Source: Photobacterium sp. JCM 19050
GTDB lineage: Bacteria; Pseudomonadota; Gammaproteobacteria; Enterobacterales; Vibrionaceae
Reading direction: 5' to 3'
DNA length: 64,000 nucleotides
Assembly (NCBI GenBank): GCA_001310455.1
Contig: BAXG01000003.1
Span: 1 to 64,000, forward strand
Shown one piece after another: positions 40,567-50,685 of the stretch. Both the position numbers and the translations under genes were made by a program. The notes below the pieces were generated by a model. It made no database searches. It was not told the DNA's origin and saw only the letters and a list, made by a program, of their open reading frames with translations. Each line of letters starts with the position of its first letter. Position 1 is the first letter of the stretch.

Positions 40567-40601
40567 CTCGCCCTCCCGGTTAAAACAACACACTCTGTTA
40601 A

Positions 40602-40616
40602 TGATAATGATTTGCA
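40602..40616 (-). promoter_or_regulatory. Fur box before fagA-fumC
   Basis: TGATAATGATTTGCA on the plus strand matches the 7-1-7 Fur consensus TGATAAT-N-ATTATCA at 12 of 14 fixed positions. It lies 36 nt upstream of the fagA start. Confidence 0.7.
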
Positions 40617-40778
40617 TTTAATAATTTAACAAGGAAGAGATGCCTGTTTTGTGAGACTGCCAGCTGTTGGTTCTTCAACCCGTCATGGATATGTCATGCT
40701 TCAATCACAGTGCGATCACCCTGTTGTATTGCTTGGCCGATAACAATAGTCAATCAATCAAAAAGCAGTGAGGATGTT

Positions 40779-42358
40779 ATGAGCAATGAGGATAAGTCCG
40801 GCGTTAATCGCCGTCAGTTCGTGCTGGGCTCCACCGCAGCTGCGGGTACGCTGTTTCTCGGCGGTTTTGCACCGGCATTTGCACGCAGCGGAAAACACCG
40901 CCCAACCACACCCTATGGTGTGATGAGTGGTGACATTACACAGGGAGAGGCTGTCGTCTGGTCCCGCAGTGACAAACCGGCACAAATGTGGTCGATGTTG
41001 CAACCAACCCGGAATTCAGAAATTCGGTCACCGTACAGGGGCCAAATGCCATCAGTAACAGCGACTTCACCAGTAAACTCAACCTGACCGGGCTGCCATC
41101 CGGCCAGACTGTACACTACCGAATTCGTTACCAGTCATTGGAAGACTGGCAAACGTGGGGCGAGCCCGCTGTCGGCAGCTTTGCCACGCCACCGGCAGTC
41201 CGCACTAATATCCGTTTCCTGTGGTCCGGCGACACTGCCGGGCAAGGCTGGGGGATCAATGAAGAGTGGGGCGGCATGCGCATATACGAAACCATGCGCC
41301 AGACCAAGCCGGATTTCTTTATCCACTGTGGCGATACCATCTACGCTGACGGCCCGATGAAAGCAGAAGTTGATATGGGTAATGGCGAGGTGTGGAAGAA
41401 TGTCATGACGGAAGAAAAGAGCAAGGTTGCGGAAACCCTCAAAGAGTTTCGCGGCAACTTTGCCTACAACCTGATGGACAAGAATGTGCGCGCTTTCAAT
41501 GCTGAAGTGCCGATGATTGTCCAGTGGGATGACCATGAAACCGTCAATAACTGGTACCCGGCGGAGGTGCTTAACGATCCCCGTTACCAGAACGAAAGCA
41601 GCGTTGCCCTTCTGTCTGCCCGCGCCCGTGAAGCCTTCTTTGAATACAGCCCTATCCGCCGCTCAGTGACCGATCCGCAACGTATTTACCGGAAGTTCCA
41701 CTACGGCCCATCGCTGGATGTGTTTGCCATCGATATGCGCTCGTACCGCGCAGACAATGGCAAGAACGATCAAAGCGAACCGTCTGAAGCCACCCAGTTT
41801 TTGGGTAAGCAACAGCTTCGCTGGCTCAAGCAGCAACTGCTGGCATCAAACGCTACGTGGAAAGTCATCGCCTCTGACATGCCTGTGGGCATGGTGGTCT
41901 ACGACGACTGGAAAACCAAATCGACCTTCGAGAACCTGGCCAACGGTGACGGTGCGCCAAAGGGCCGGGAGTTTGATATCGTGGAACTGCTCTCGTTCAT
42001 CAAGATCAACAACATCCAGAACGTGGTTTGGCTCACGGCTGATGTCCACTACACTGCCGCACACTACTATGATCCGAACAAGGCTCAGTATCAGGACTTC
42101 CTGCCGTTCTACGAATTTGTATCCGGCCCTCTCAATGCCGGGACGTTCGGTCCAAACGACATGGACAACACCTTTGGTCCTCAGGTGCTGTTCAGCAAAC
42201 ACCCGGAAGGTGGAAAAGTGAACCTCCCGCCGTCAGCAGGGTTACAGTTCTTTGGCCAGGTTGATATTGACGGTGAATCTGAGGCGTTGACGGTTACGCT
42301 GAAAGACCTTGTCGGCTCAAGTTTGTATTCACTCACACTGGAGCCGAAAAAGGCTTAA
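40779..42358 (+). CDS. phoD: PhoD-type alkaline phosphatase/phosphodiesterase, Tat-exported, one frame break
   Basis: Releases phosphate from phosphomono- or diesters outside the cytoplasm; the family uses Ca and Fe. The Tat signal NRRQFVLGSTAAAGTLFLGG lies near the N-terminus. Metal and active-site motifs are WSGDTAGQGWG, HCGDTIYADGP, VQWDDHETVNNWYP and WLTADVHYTAAHYY. One G restored near 40990 (CAAATGGTGG) joins KPAQM to VVDVATNPEF, 526 aa. GAGG precedes the ATG at 40779. It stands alone, and no Pho box is obvious to the eye. Confidence 0.92.
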
Positions 42359-42420
42359 TATTTGACTCAACAGGTCAAATATATAAATAAATACAGACTC
42401 TGAGATTTAGCTCAAATATA

Positions 42421-42451
42421 AAAAAAGGCGCCTGAAAAAGCGCCTTTTTAT
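42421..42451. terminator. Bidirectional terminator phoD/DUF3332
   Basis: AAAAAGGCGC-CTGAAAAA-GCGCCTTTTT lies between convergent genes. Confidence 0.9.
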
Positions 42452-42465
42452 TCAATGACGGCAAA

Positions 42466-43005
42466 TTAAGCCTTCATTGACGCATACTGGTTCAGCTCAT
42501 CAATGCTAACTGCAGAAACGAATTGGCCGTCCAGGTAGAAATTCACCATCTCTCCGGCTTTTTCACCGCGCAGCACTTTGTTAGAGCCGTCGTTGTAGGC
42601 CACGGTCATTTCCAGAGTGTTTGCATCGATCTGCTGCATCTGCGCAGATTTGATGTCCTGATGCATCACATTCGCCAGCGGCGCTTTGGTCAGATCTTTG
42701 TCCAGCTTGTCGTTTACTTTGAATACCGCGTTAACAGGCATATCCACCAGCGCAGGTGACTTACCGGTAATTGGGTTTTTGCCCGTCCAGAATTCAATAC
42801 TGTTAAAGATAAACAGGTCGGCGGTTGCCGCAATACCGTAAACCGGGCTCATCAGCATATACAGGCCAGCACGACCGTAACGGTTGTCAACAGCAGACAG
42901 GTTGGCCTTGGTGACCAGACCGCTCAGACCCATAGAACCCATACAACCTGACAGGGAAGTTACCATTACCGCCGCAGCGATACATTTCAAAGTGAATTTT
43001 TTCAT
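42466..43005 (-). CDS. DUF3332 lipoprotein
   Basis: A 179-aa protein, intact. The ATG at 43005 gives MKKFTLKCIAAAVMVTSLSG with C21, a standard lipobox (L-S-G-C), so it is lipid-anchored. The mature part has NRYGRAGLYMLMSPVYGIAA and FNSIEFWTGKNPITGKSPAL, found in DUF3332 proteins of Vibrio-like bacteria. The function is unknown. The N-terminal extension from 43101 is rejected. Confidence 0.8.
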   Translation of the reverse strand: MKKFTLKCIAAAVMVTSLSGCMGSMGLSGLVTKANLSAVDNRYGRAGLYMLMSPVYGIAATADLFIFNSIEFWTGKNPITGKSPALVDMPVNAVFKVNDKLDKDLTKAPLANVMHQDIKSAQMQQIDANTLEMTVAYNDGSNKVLRGEKAGEMVNFYLDGQFVSAVSIDELNQYASMKA

Positions 43006-43322
43006 GAGCAATGAACTAAAAAAGTTAGGGAGCGGAATTATAAAAATAAAGCGGAATATTGAGAATCGAATTTTGATTAAAATGACACCACACTGACACA
43101 ACTGAACATTAAATAACCGTATTTTTTAATTCTATATTTATTGTGTTAAATAAGCTGATAAGTATTATTTTAACCTAGGATTTTGCATTCACGAAAGTTA
43201 TATATGAACAGCCAGAGTCGCAGATGACAGCAGGTTAAAAACGCCGAAACAGAAAACAACACACTGTTGACTCCCGGCACACCAGCGAAATTCATAGAAA
43301 GTTACATTATTACCACCCAAAC
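43006..43322. other. Intergenic region without a gene
   Basis: 317 nt, AT-rich. It holds the promoter of the DUF3332 gene. No inverted repeat or ORF of note is seen. Confidence 0.5.
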
Positions 43323-44779
43323 CTACATGGCCTGCTCATTTCCATGCAAGGACATAGGGCAGAGCAGAACCTGATCGCGCCCACGGCGCTTACATTGGTA
43401 CAGGGCCTCATCCGCCACGCGCACTAACTCGTCCATATTCCGTCCGTGGCTCGGGCAACAGGATATACCGATGCTGACCGTACACCACACATCCCCGCTT
43501 GAGGTTTCAATGGCGGTATCCCGCACCATCATTCTTATCCGTTCAGCAATTTTCTTCGCGCTTGCCGGGTCGGTATTCGGAAGGGCGACAATAAACTCCT
43601 CACCACCAAACCGCCCCATAATATCGTTGCTGCGTAGCTGACCAGAGACAGTCTTAACAAACTCTCGCAGGGTATCGTCACCCACGAGATGCCCATAGTT
43701 GTCGTTGATGCGTTTGAAGTGATCAATATCCATCATCAACAGCGCCAACGGTTGATCGCCGAACTTCCTCTGGATAAGCAATTTCTCAACCAGCCCGGTA
43801 AACTCGCGTCGGTTAAGCGCCCCTGTCAGGGGATCGACGGAAGCCAGACGCCTCAATTCTTCTTCCATGTTTTTCCGCTCTGTGATGTCGCCAATCACAT
43901 GGGCAAGTATCCGGTCATCATCTATATCGATAGAGGCGACGCCAACGTCAACGAAAAAGCTGCTTCCGTCAGAACTGATTAAGTGCCCATCAAAGCGTTT
44001 TTCACGTACACCTCCTAACTCTTGGGAAAGGGCAAGATTACGCACGGCGATATAATCTTTCTGGCTGCTCTGTTCAAACAAGGTATGAACACATTCACCA
44101 ATGACTTTGTTCTTATCCAGATGGAATTTTTCCTGCGCGTAACTGTTGATCATAGTGATCGCACCGGCAGAATCCGCGATGATGATACCAACGGGGGCAA
44201 CATGCACCATATAGCGGAGCTGTTGTTGACGGCGACGGGACTTCATCAACGCCTCCTTACGAAGTTTTTCCACCACTCTTCGCTCAGTGACGTCGCGAAA
44301 TATCACCAACACTTTCATCCCATCAAGGGGGTCATCCTTGCTTCGATGTATTGAGGCTCCCCACCATTTTTCAACAAGTACTCAAAGGTCGTAATTTCCT
44401 GCGTTTTCCTTGCATCAGATAACCTGGCAGCAAAGACTCTGGCATCGGCAACGAAGGGCAAAGTGTCAGGCTGATGACGCGAAAACTCATCGTCTTCAAA
44501 ACGCTCAAAACCGGCGCCACAACGGAATTCGAGGAGAAAATCACTGTCGTTAAAAATACCAGTGCTATCCGGAAAGGCAGAAAGCAGCATGTCCAAAGAG
44601 ACATTCCGCTCCTTGAGCTCTTCTGTGCTGATACTCATTGCCCTGCGCAGAAGGTGTTCATTGCGCTCATAGGTTTTGTATGCACGGGTCACCAAGTCCA
44701 GAAAAGCCTGGACCCGGACATCATTCACTTCAGCTTCACCAAATATTTTAATGAGTTGCCGTTTTAGCAACTTATGCAT
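43323..44779 (-). CDS. PAS-PAS-GGDEF diguanylate cyclase, partner of FIST protein, one frame break
   Basis: One C restored near 44322 (ACCCCCCTTGATGGGATG) joins ARMTPLDG to MKVLVIFRDVTER and gives 485 aa. The N-terminal helical part (1-75) is followed by PAS 1 (LDMLLSAFPDSTGIFNDSDF), PAS 2 (MVHVAPVGIIIADSAGAITM, ending VIGDITERKNMEEELRRLAS), and a GGDEF domain with DPLTGALNRREF, MDIDHFKRINDNYGH and the active site GRFGGEEFIVAL. There are no membrane segments. It starts 1 nt after the FIST stop, so the two are translated as a pair. A sensory role for FIST in controlling the cyclase is inferred. Confidence 0.9.
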
Positions 44780-44780
44780 C

Positions 44781-45918
44781 TTATCCCTCTTTCAACGTTG
44801 TAATTGTCATAGTCTGGTTGTGGTGCAGGCAATTCAGGCATTCTCCGGACGGGGAGAATTCCCCATAAGAGTAAAATCCCGCAATCAGGGTGTTTTCGCC
44901 CAGCACCTGAGACACAGCGTCAACTTCTTCATCTATCAGTTGTTCAAGTAAAGTCCGCCTGCCCACGCAACTCACCAGTATGGCAACATCTGGTTGGGAG
45001 TTCGGTCCACACGACTCTGCCGCGGCTTGCGCGCCATCAATCAGAGACTGTAAATTGCTCATCATTAGATGGACCTTGGCCCCCTCCGGTACGGCACCTG
45101 CGTAGGTGATACTGGAATCATCATCATTGATGCCAATAAGGCTGCGAATGACTTTTTGCTCACAGTCTGGCAACGCCACCTGAATGGGAAAGTTATAACC
45201 AATGCCCGGCAACTCATTCGCAAGATCCCCGAGGTATTTTTTGTAAAGTGCAAACGCGGGTTGGTAATCAATTTCATACACCCGGGTACCCTCAGAGTAG
45301 GTCACCGTTCTTTCCGGCCCAAACGCCAGCCAGCCGCCACCGATGCCAAACCCCACATCCAGGGCATCTCCGTAGAATCCAACCGCAATGGCATGCCCGG
45401 AGCTGAGTTTGTTATCGAACAAAGTGAAAGTCTCTTCCCACCTTTTGTAGTCGCCGGCAAGACCGCCGATAACCGGTACACCATCGGGTAACACCGAGTT
45501 AAGACCATAGGAAAACTGGCTTCCCTCGATATTGGTGCCGTCCCCCAGCACCATGACCAGCTTCAGGTTTTCGTCGTGTATACGCGAACCCAGGTTTTCA
45601 CCGCACCAAAATGATTTTTCATAGGTAACTGGCAGGCATTTCGACCTTAATTTGGGTTGAGTCGAATTTCAGGACGGTTGCGACAATGCTTTGTTCAATA
45701 ACGAGGATATCGCCGGTCCTGATTTCCCCGGCTGTTGAGCAGCCAACAATCTGGCTTTGTGGCATCGCGGATTGCAATTGCCGGTAGGCAGAAAGGAATT
45801 CAGGCCGGGCCTGAATGCCAAAAACAACAACAAGGCTTTGCGAGGAATCCAGCGCAGCAAGTGCCTCAAAAGCTTCCCAACCGGACTCGTTATTCCAAAC
45901 AGCTTGTCTACACTCCAT
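44781..45918 (-). CDS. FIST N/C-domain sensory protein, one frame break
   Basis: About 378 aa. The start at 45918 has AGGAGG 7 nt upstream. The FIST_N domain has SLVVVFGIQARPEFLSAYRQ and IVGCSTAGEI, then VMVLGDGTNIEGSQFSYGLN and VPVIGGLAGDYKRW. The FIST_C domain has LPGIGYNFPIQVALP, EGAKVHLMMSN and SCVGRRTLLEQLIDEEV ... LIAGFYSYGEFSPSGECLN. The frame breaks near 45600 (net +1), between MPASYL and SFWCGENLG. FIST proteins are thought to sense small ligands such as amino acids. The paired cyclase suggests output by cyclic di-GMP. Confidence 0.9.
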
Positions 45919-46010
45919 GCAAATCCTCCTATCCGCATCATTGAGTATAGATAAGCCTTTGAGATGTCTCCAACTATTGAGGCATGTGTCTCACTTTAAA
46001 GACAGGCTAA

Positions 46011-46778
46011 TTAACGAGCAGTCCAGCCTCCATCAATGACGATCGCTTGCGCAGTGATATTCCGGGCCTGTGGCGATGCAAGAAACAGCGCTGTTTCAGC
46101 AAGTTCCTCAAACTGGATGAAGGCTTTTTTGGGCATGGGAGCCAGCATGATGTCTTTTACCACTTCATCTTCCGATATCCCGTTTGTCCGGGCTTGATCA
46201 GCAATCTGGTTTTCAACCAACGGCGTCAGAACATACGATGGGCAAAGCGTGTTGATAGTGATATCAGTATCCCCTGTCTCAAGTGCAACCGTCTTGGCAA
46301 ACCCCAGCAGGCCGTGCTTGGCAGCTACGTAGGCAGACTTGTAGGGTGACGCTACCAGACTATGGATAGAGCCAACATTGATGATGCGTCCGTAACCGCG
46401 CTGTCGCATGGATGGCAACAGCGCCCGGGTGAGCATCGCAGGTGCTGTCAGCATAATATCAATCAGTAACTTCCAGCGGTCTTCAGGAAAGTCCTCCAAC
46501 GGTGAGACATGTTGAATCCCGGCATTGTTGATGAGGATATCGATCGGCGTTTCCATCTGTTCCGGCAGAGCATCCACCTGGGACTGGTTGGTTACGTCCA
46601 TCACATGGCAATTGACCCTTATCCCCTCACCCTCTAATGAACGGGCAGCGCCCGCCAGGGTGTCCCCATTCACATCAGACAATGTGACAACGTAACCTTT
46701 AGTGGCAAAATATTTTCCTATCGCCAACCCTATCCCACTTGCACCACCGGTAATGAAAACGTGCTTTCCCGCGCTCAT
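46011..46778 (-). CDS. bdhA: 3-hydroxybutyrate dehydrogenase (SDR)
   Basis: Oxidises D-3-hydroxybutyrate to acetoacetate with NAD+. It is intact at 255 aa from the ATG at 46778. NAD motif TGGASGIG, structural NNAG and catalytic GSIHSL...YKSAYVAAKHG are present. The end MPKKAFIQFEELAETALFLA plus QAIVIDGGWTAR matches BdhA. Its start overlaps the response-regulator stop by 4 nt, so it is in one operon with the histidine kinase and regulator. Confidence 0.9.
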   Translation of the reverse strand: MSAGKHVFITGGASGIGLAIGKYFATKGYVVTLSDVNGDTLAGAARSLEGEGIRVNCHVMDVTNQSQVDALPEQMETPIDILINNAGIQHVSPLEDFPEDRWKLLIDIMLTAPAMLTRALLPSMRQRGYGRIINVGSIHSLVASPYKSAYVAAKHGLLGFAKTVALETGDTDITINTLCPSYVLTPLVENQIADQARTNGISEDEVVKDIMLAPMPKKAFIQFEELAETALFLASPQARNITAQAIVIDGGWTAR

Positions 46779-47439
46779 ACGCTCTCCTTCTGGCTGTCGT
46801 CCTGTTGCACCCACCCCTGTTCAAGGGCGTATTTCACCAGCCCGGCCGTCGATGTAACGCCGAGCTTTTTCTTTACCCGCATCCGGTGGGTTTCTACTGT
46901 CCGGACGCTGATGTTCAATTCGCGCGCAATGGTTTTGTTGCAGGCTCCGTTGGCAATCAGAATCAGCACGTCCCGCTCTCGCGGTGTGGGCTGGTTATCA
47001 AGCTGGCTCTCTTTGCGTTCCAGATCATCAACACTTTCCATCAATGTCTGCGAGACGCCTGAGCTGAAATAGGTTCCCCCGGAGGCAATCACCTCAAGGC
47101 GCGCACCAACTCCATAGAAGAAATCTCTTTTAGGAGGTATCCGCTGGCACCGGCATGCATGGCAGCAAGAATGTATTCTTTATTGCTGTGCATGCTAAGC
47201 ATCACCACTTTTACCTCCGGTGCTTCACGACGGAGGGTTTTCAGCACATCAATGCCGTTCATCCCCGGCATCGTAATATCAGTGAGCAGAACGTGAGGCT
47301 GAAGCGTCACCGCCAATTCACATGCCGTTTCCCCATCACTGGCTGTGCCGACAATTTCGAAAAGCGGTTGTCGTTGAAGCCGGTCTACCAAACCGTCCTG
47401 CAACAACAAGTGATCATCAGCTAATACCAGCCGTATCAT
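46775..47439 (-). CDS. NarL/FixJ-type response regulator, one frame break
   Basis: 221 aa after one C is restored near 47093 (ALEVIASGG). The receiver domain has LADDH, the phospho-acceptor Asp in LLTDITMPGMNG, and MLSMHSNKEYI...GYLLKE. The LuxR-type DNA-binding domain is TPRERDVLILIANGACNKTI + ARELNISVRTVETHRMRVKK. It lies between the kinase (33 nt) and bdhA (overlap). It should be the partner of the kinase; the palindrome at 48889 is a possible target. Confidence 0.92.
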
Positions 47440-47472
47440 AATTCCCCCCTTCCCAGACCAACCTGTCCCTGT

Positions 47473-48861
47473 TTACACGTTGGCAGCCGCTATAACCGGC
47501 AGAACCACGCGTATTTCCGTTCCCTCACCCTGGCTGCTGTTTACCAAAAACCGCCCTTGGAGATATTCCACCCGTTCCCGCATATTTCTCAGGCCCATCG
47601 ACGCCTCCCCATCAGGAGACGCACCCCGGCGTTTTCGAATACCTGTTCCGTCATCGGCAATGGTCAGCATGACGTCTTTGCTTCCTGCTGCAAAATCATG
47701 TCGATTGCCGCCGCCCCTGAATATTTCTCTGCATTGTGCAACGCTTCCTGAGCAACACGGTACAGCGTCAGCTCTTGTTCGGATGTCAGGAGGTTTGGGC
47801 TGATATGATGTTCAAACAGCACCTCCACACCTGACCGTTCAGACACGTCTTTCGCCAGAGATTCCAATGCCACCAGCAATCCCAGGTCATCAAGAATCGT
47901 CGGCCGCAGATCCCGGGAAATACGCCGTAACTCCCGGACAGCCAGCGCAATGGCCTGTCTGCCTTTTTCAATATGCCCGGTTCGCTCTTCCTCTTCCCGG
48001 GCTTCTTCTATGCTGTCTAGCCGGAATTTCGCTGATACCAAAATCTGGTTAATGCCGTCATGAAGTTCTCGGGCAACCCGGTTTCGTTCTTCTTCCTGCG
48101 ACTCAATAATCCGTCTGTTCAGCCGTTGGAGCTTGCTGTTGGCAAGTTGCCGCTCACCAAGGTGGATAGACGTAGCAAAGCTCGCCAGCACACCCAGAGT
48201 CACCACCAGCGTCAGCGCCAGCCCAAGGAAGGTCTTGCTGATTGTCGCCTCAATTTTGTTATTGATATTTGCCGTTTGCTTCTCAACATCATCGAGGTAC
48301 ACACCGGTGCCGACCATCCAGCCCCATTTGTCTAAACCTATAGCGTAGCTGAGCTTTTCGACCGGTTCCTGCCGGGAAGCTTATGCCAATAATAGGTCAC
48401 AAAACCGCCACCTTCTTTCGCTTGCTCAATCAACGCCTGGAGCAGCTTGAAACCCCGGTAGTCTTCAACGTCCCAGAGGTTTTGACCCAGTAATTCCTGT
48501 TGGTACGGCAGCACCAGGTTTGTGCCGTCATAAGTGTAGGCAAAAAAGTAACCGTCATCGCCGAACGTCAGGTTATTAAGGATCGCAACAACCTGCTGTT
48601 TCGCATCGTCATCATCTACCGATGCGTTGTCGTATATCGGGGCAATGGTCTTTCGCGCCAGTTCCAGGTACTTCAACAGTTCCTGTTTTTTACTCGCCAG
48701 TGTTTCACGCCTGATGAGCTGGGCTTCTTCTGCGGTAAGTTTGCCGGACTGGTAGTAAATCAGCCGATGACAAGGGTAAACATGATCAGCAAAGGGGCAA
48801 CCGCCAGCGTCAGGATCTGGTATTTGAATTTAGCGTCCGGATTTAGTGAGACCTTTATCAC
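47473..48861 (-). CDS. Cache-domain sensor histidine kinase (NarX/HisKA_3 type), three frame breaks
   Basis: 463 aa after repair. The GTG at 48861 (GGGGA upstream) starts MIKVSLNPDAKFKYQILTLA, leading into TM1. The periplasmic Cache domain has DDGYFFAYTYDGTNLVLPYQ and WGWMVGTGVYLDDVEKQ. TM2 is LGLALTLVVTLGVLASFA. The HisKA_3 box is EEERNRVARELHDGINQILV with the phospho-His. The ATPase domain has ALHNAEKYSGA (N box) and TIADDGTGI (G1). Breaks lie near 48766 (GGCCTG read as GGCTG), 48379 and 47685. Cache sensors bind small carboxylates, which fits the divergent TRAP carrier and bdhA. Confidence 0.9.
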
Positions 48862-48888
48862 GCTATCATTCCCCGGTTACGTATTACT

Positions 48889-48905
48889 GCGTACAAAACG
48901 TACGC
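48889..48905. promoter_or_regulatory. 17-bp palindrome in the kinase/TRAP divergent promoter
   Basis: GCGTAC-AAAAC-GTACGC is a perfect 6-bp inverted repeat, 28 nt before the kinase start and 152 nt before dctP. It is a candidate site for the NarL-type regulator encoded here. Confidence 0.45.
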
Positions 48906-49056
48906 GCTATACCTAATACATGCAGATGTTAACGGAATGTAACATAAACACAGCGGTTAGATAACGTTCTCTGAAGGGAACTGTGTCAACGTGTTTAAAT
49001 CACCCCTTCAGCTTCGCTGTCTGCCTGATATCCAACACTAACCAAGGAGTGGATAC

Positions 49057-50103
49057 ATGAAACCGAAGATGAAGTTGGCTGCAGCTGCCGTGCTGGCCTG
49101 TGTCTCTGTCACCGCAACCGCGGCGGACAAAATCCTTTTGAAAACCCCTATCGCTTTCGGCACGCACCTTCCGGCACTGGGCACCCCGATTAAATGGGTT
49201 TCTGAACGCATTACCACCGTGACCGGCAACACCATCAAGATGAAAGTTTATGAGCCGGGCAAATTGGTGGCACCGCTAGAAATCCTCGATGCCGTCTCTT
49301 CCGGCAAGGTAAATTCCGGCTACGCCACTGCCGGTTACTGGCAGGGTAAAATGCCCGCCGCACCACTTTTTTCTGCCGTCCCTTTCGGGCCGGAAGCCCC
49401 GGAATACATGGCGTGGATGTATTTCGGTAATGGCCTCAAGCTCTACCAGGAAATGTATGACCAGGCCGGCTACAACGTCAAAGTGGTTCCGTGCGCCATT
49501 ATTTCCCCGGAAACCTCCGGTTGGTTTAAAAAACCAATTGAAAACAAAGACGACCTCAAGGGCATGACCATGCGATTCTTTGGTCTCGGGGGTCAGGTCA
49601 TGGAGAAACTGGGCGTTGGTACCGTGCAGTTGCCCGGTGGTGAAATCTTCGGCGCTCTGGAAAAAGGAGCAATTGATGCCTCCGAGTTTTCCCAACCGGC
49701 AATTGATGCACGCCTGGGTTTCGACAAGATAGTCAAATACAACTACTTCCCGGGCTGGCACCAGCAGTCGACTGTCTTTGAGCTCCTGATCAACAAAGAC
49801 ACCTGGAACAAGATGGACAACGCCCAGCAAACCGGCATCGAAACCGTGTGTATGGCTTCCATGACCTATTCCATTGCCGAAGGCGAATCCATGCAGTTTT
49901 CCGCCATGAAGAAATCCGCAGAAAATGGCGTCAAGCACATGTACTGGAGCGACGACATGCTCGATGTTTACCGCAACGCATGGCTTGAAGTGGTTGAAGA
50001 GCAGAAGAAAGACCCATTCTTCTCCAAAGTGTGGACAGACTTCTCCGAGTTCCGTGAAAACTACAGCGTCTGGGCAAGCAAAGGCTTCCTTCCACGAAAC
50101 TAA
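49057..50103 (+). CDS. dctP: TRAP transporter substrate-binding protein (TakP/2-oxo-acid type)
   Basis: Intact, 348 aa. Signal peptide MKLAAAAVLACVSVTATAA. It has the DctP-fold motifs KVYEPGKLVAPLEILDAVSS, LKGMTMRFFGLGGQVMEKLG and QLPGGEIFGALEKGAIDASE, followed by KYNYFPGWHQQS. These resemble the 2-oxo-acid/TakP branch more than the C4-dicarboxylate branch. AAGGAG is 6 nt before the ATG. Context (bdhA, Cache kinase) suggests a short hydroxy- or keto-acid such as 3-hydroxybutyrate. Confidence 0.9.
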   Translation: MKPKMKLAAAAVLACVSVTATAADKILLKTPIAFGTHLPALGTPIKWVSERITTVTGNTIKMKVYEPGKLVAPLEILDAVSSGKVNSGYATAGYWQGKMPAAPLFSAVPFGPEAPEYMAWMYFGNGLKLYQEMYDQAGYNVKVVPCAIISPETSGWFKKPIENKDDLKGMTMRFFGLGGQVMEKLGVGTVQLPGGEIFGALEKGAIDASEFSQPAIDARLGFDKIVKYNYFPGWHQQSTVFELLINKDTWNKMDNAQQTGIETVCMASMTYSIAEGESMQFSAMKKSAENGVKHMYWSDDMLDVYRNAWLEVVEEQKKDPFFSKVWTDFSEFRENYSVWASKGFLPRN

Positions 50104-50160
50104 TACCACTTCCCGGGCGGCCCTGAAAGGGGCTGCCCGCACTGTTTCCGGAGGCAGTTA

Positions 50161-50685
50161 ATGACGGAACTGAATTCGCCGTCCGTACCTTTTGCTGACA
50201 GCATTGACAACATGGTCAAGATGATAGGGCGCACCCTGGCATGGAGTTACTTCTTTCTGGTGCTTGTCATCCTGCTGCAAGTCATTCTGCGAAAGGTATT
50301 TGATAACGGGCAGATCGCCCTCGAAGAATTGCAATGGCACCTGTACGCCGTAGGGGTTCTGTTCGGCCTCTCCTATGCCGAAGTTTACGGGGCAAATGTG
50401 CGGGTAGATATCTTCTACCACCGCTTCCCCGCCAGGGTAAAAGCCGCCATTGAAATCTTTACCGTTCTTTTTCTCTTGTGGCCTTTCTTCTATGTGGTTT
50501 TTATTCACTCCCTCGATTTTGTTTATGAATCCTGGCGGGTGTCCGAGCGCTCCAACTCACCGTCCGGTCTGCCCTGGCGATGGCTGATCAAATCCGCCAT
50601 TCCGGCCAGCATGATACTGCTCGGCTTTACCAGCTTGTCACGACTAATCCGGTCCATCGCGGTGCTCCGCCAGGGAGGGAAGTAA
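50161..50685 (+). CDS. dctQ: TRAP transporter small membrane subunit (DctQ)
   Basis: Intact, 174 aa. Four helices start with AWSYFFLVLVILLQVILRKV, then LEELQWHLYAVGVLFGLSYA (E-L-W motif of DctQ). The unusually marked VRVDIFYHRFPARVKAAIEI loop is typical. AGGCAG precedes the start. Its TAA overlaps the dctM ATG. Confidence 0.93.
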   Translation: MTELNSPSVPFADSIDNMVKMIGRTLAWSYFFLVLVILLQVILRKVFDNGQIALEELQWHLYAVGVLFGLSYAEVYGANVRVDIFYHRFPARVKAAIEIFTVLFLLWPFFYVVFIHSLDFVYESWRVSERSNSPSGLPWRWLIKSAIPASMILLGFTSLSRLIRSIAVLRQGGK

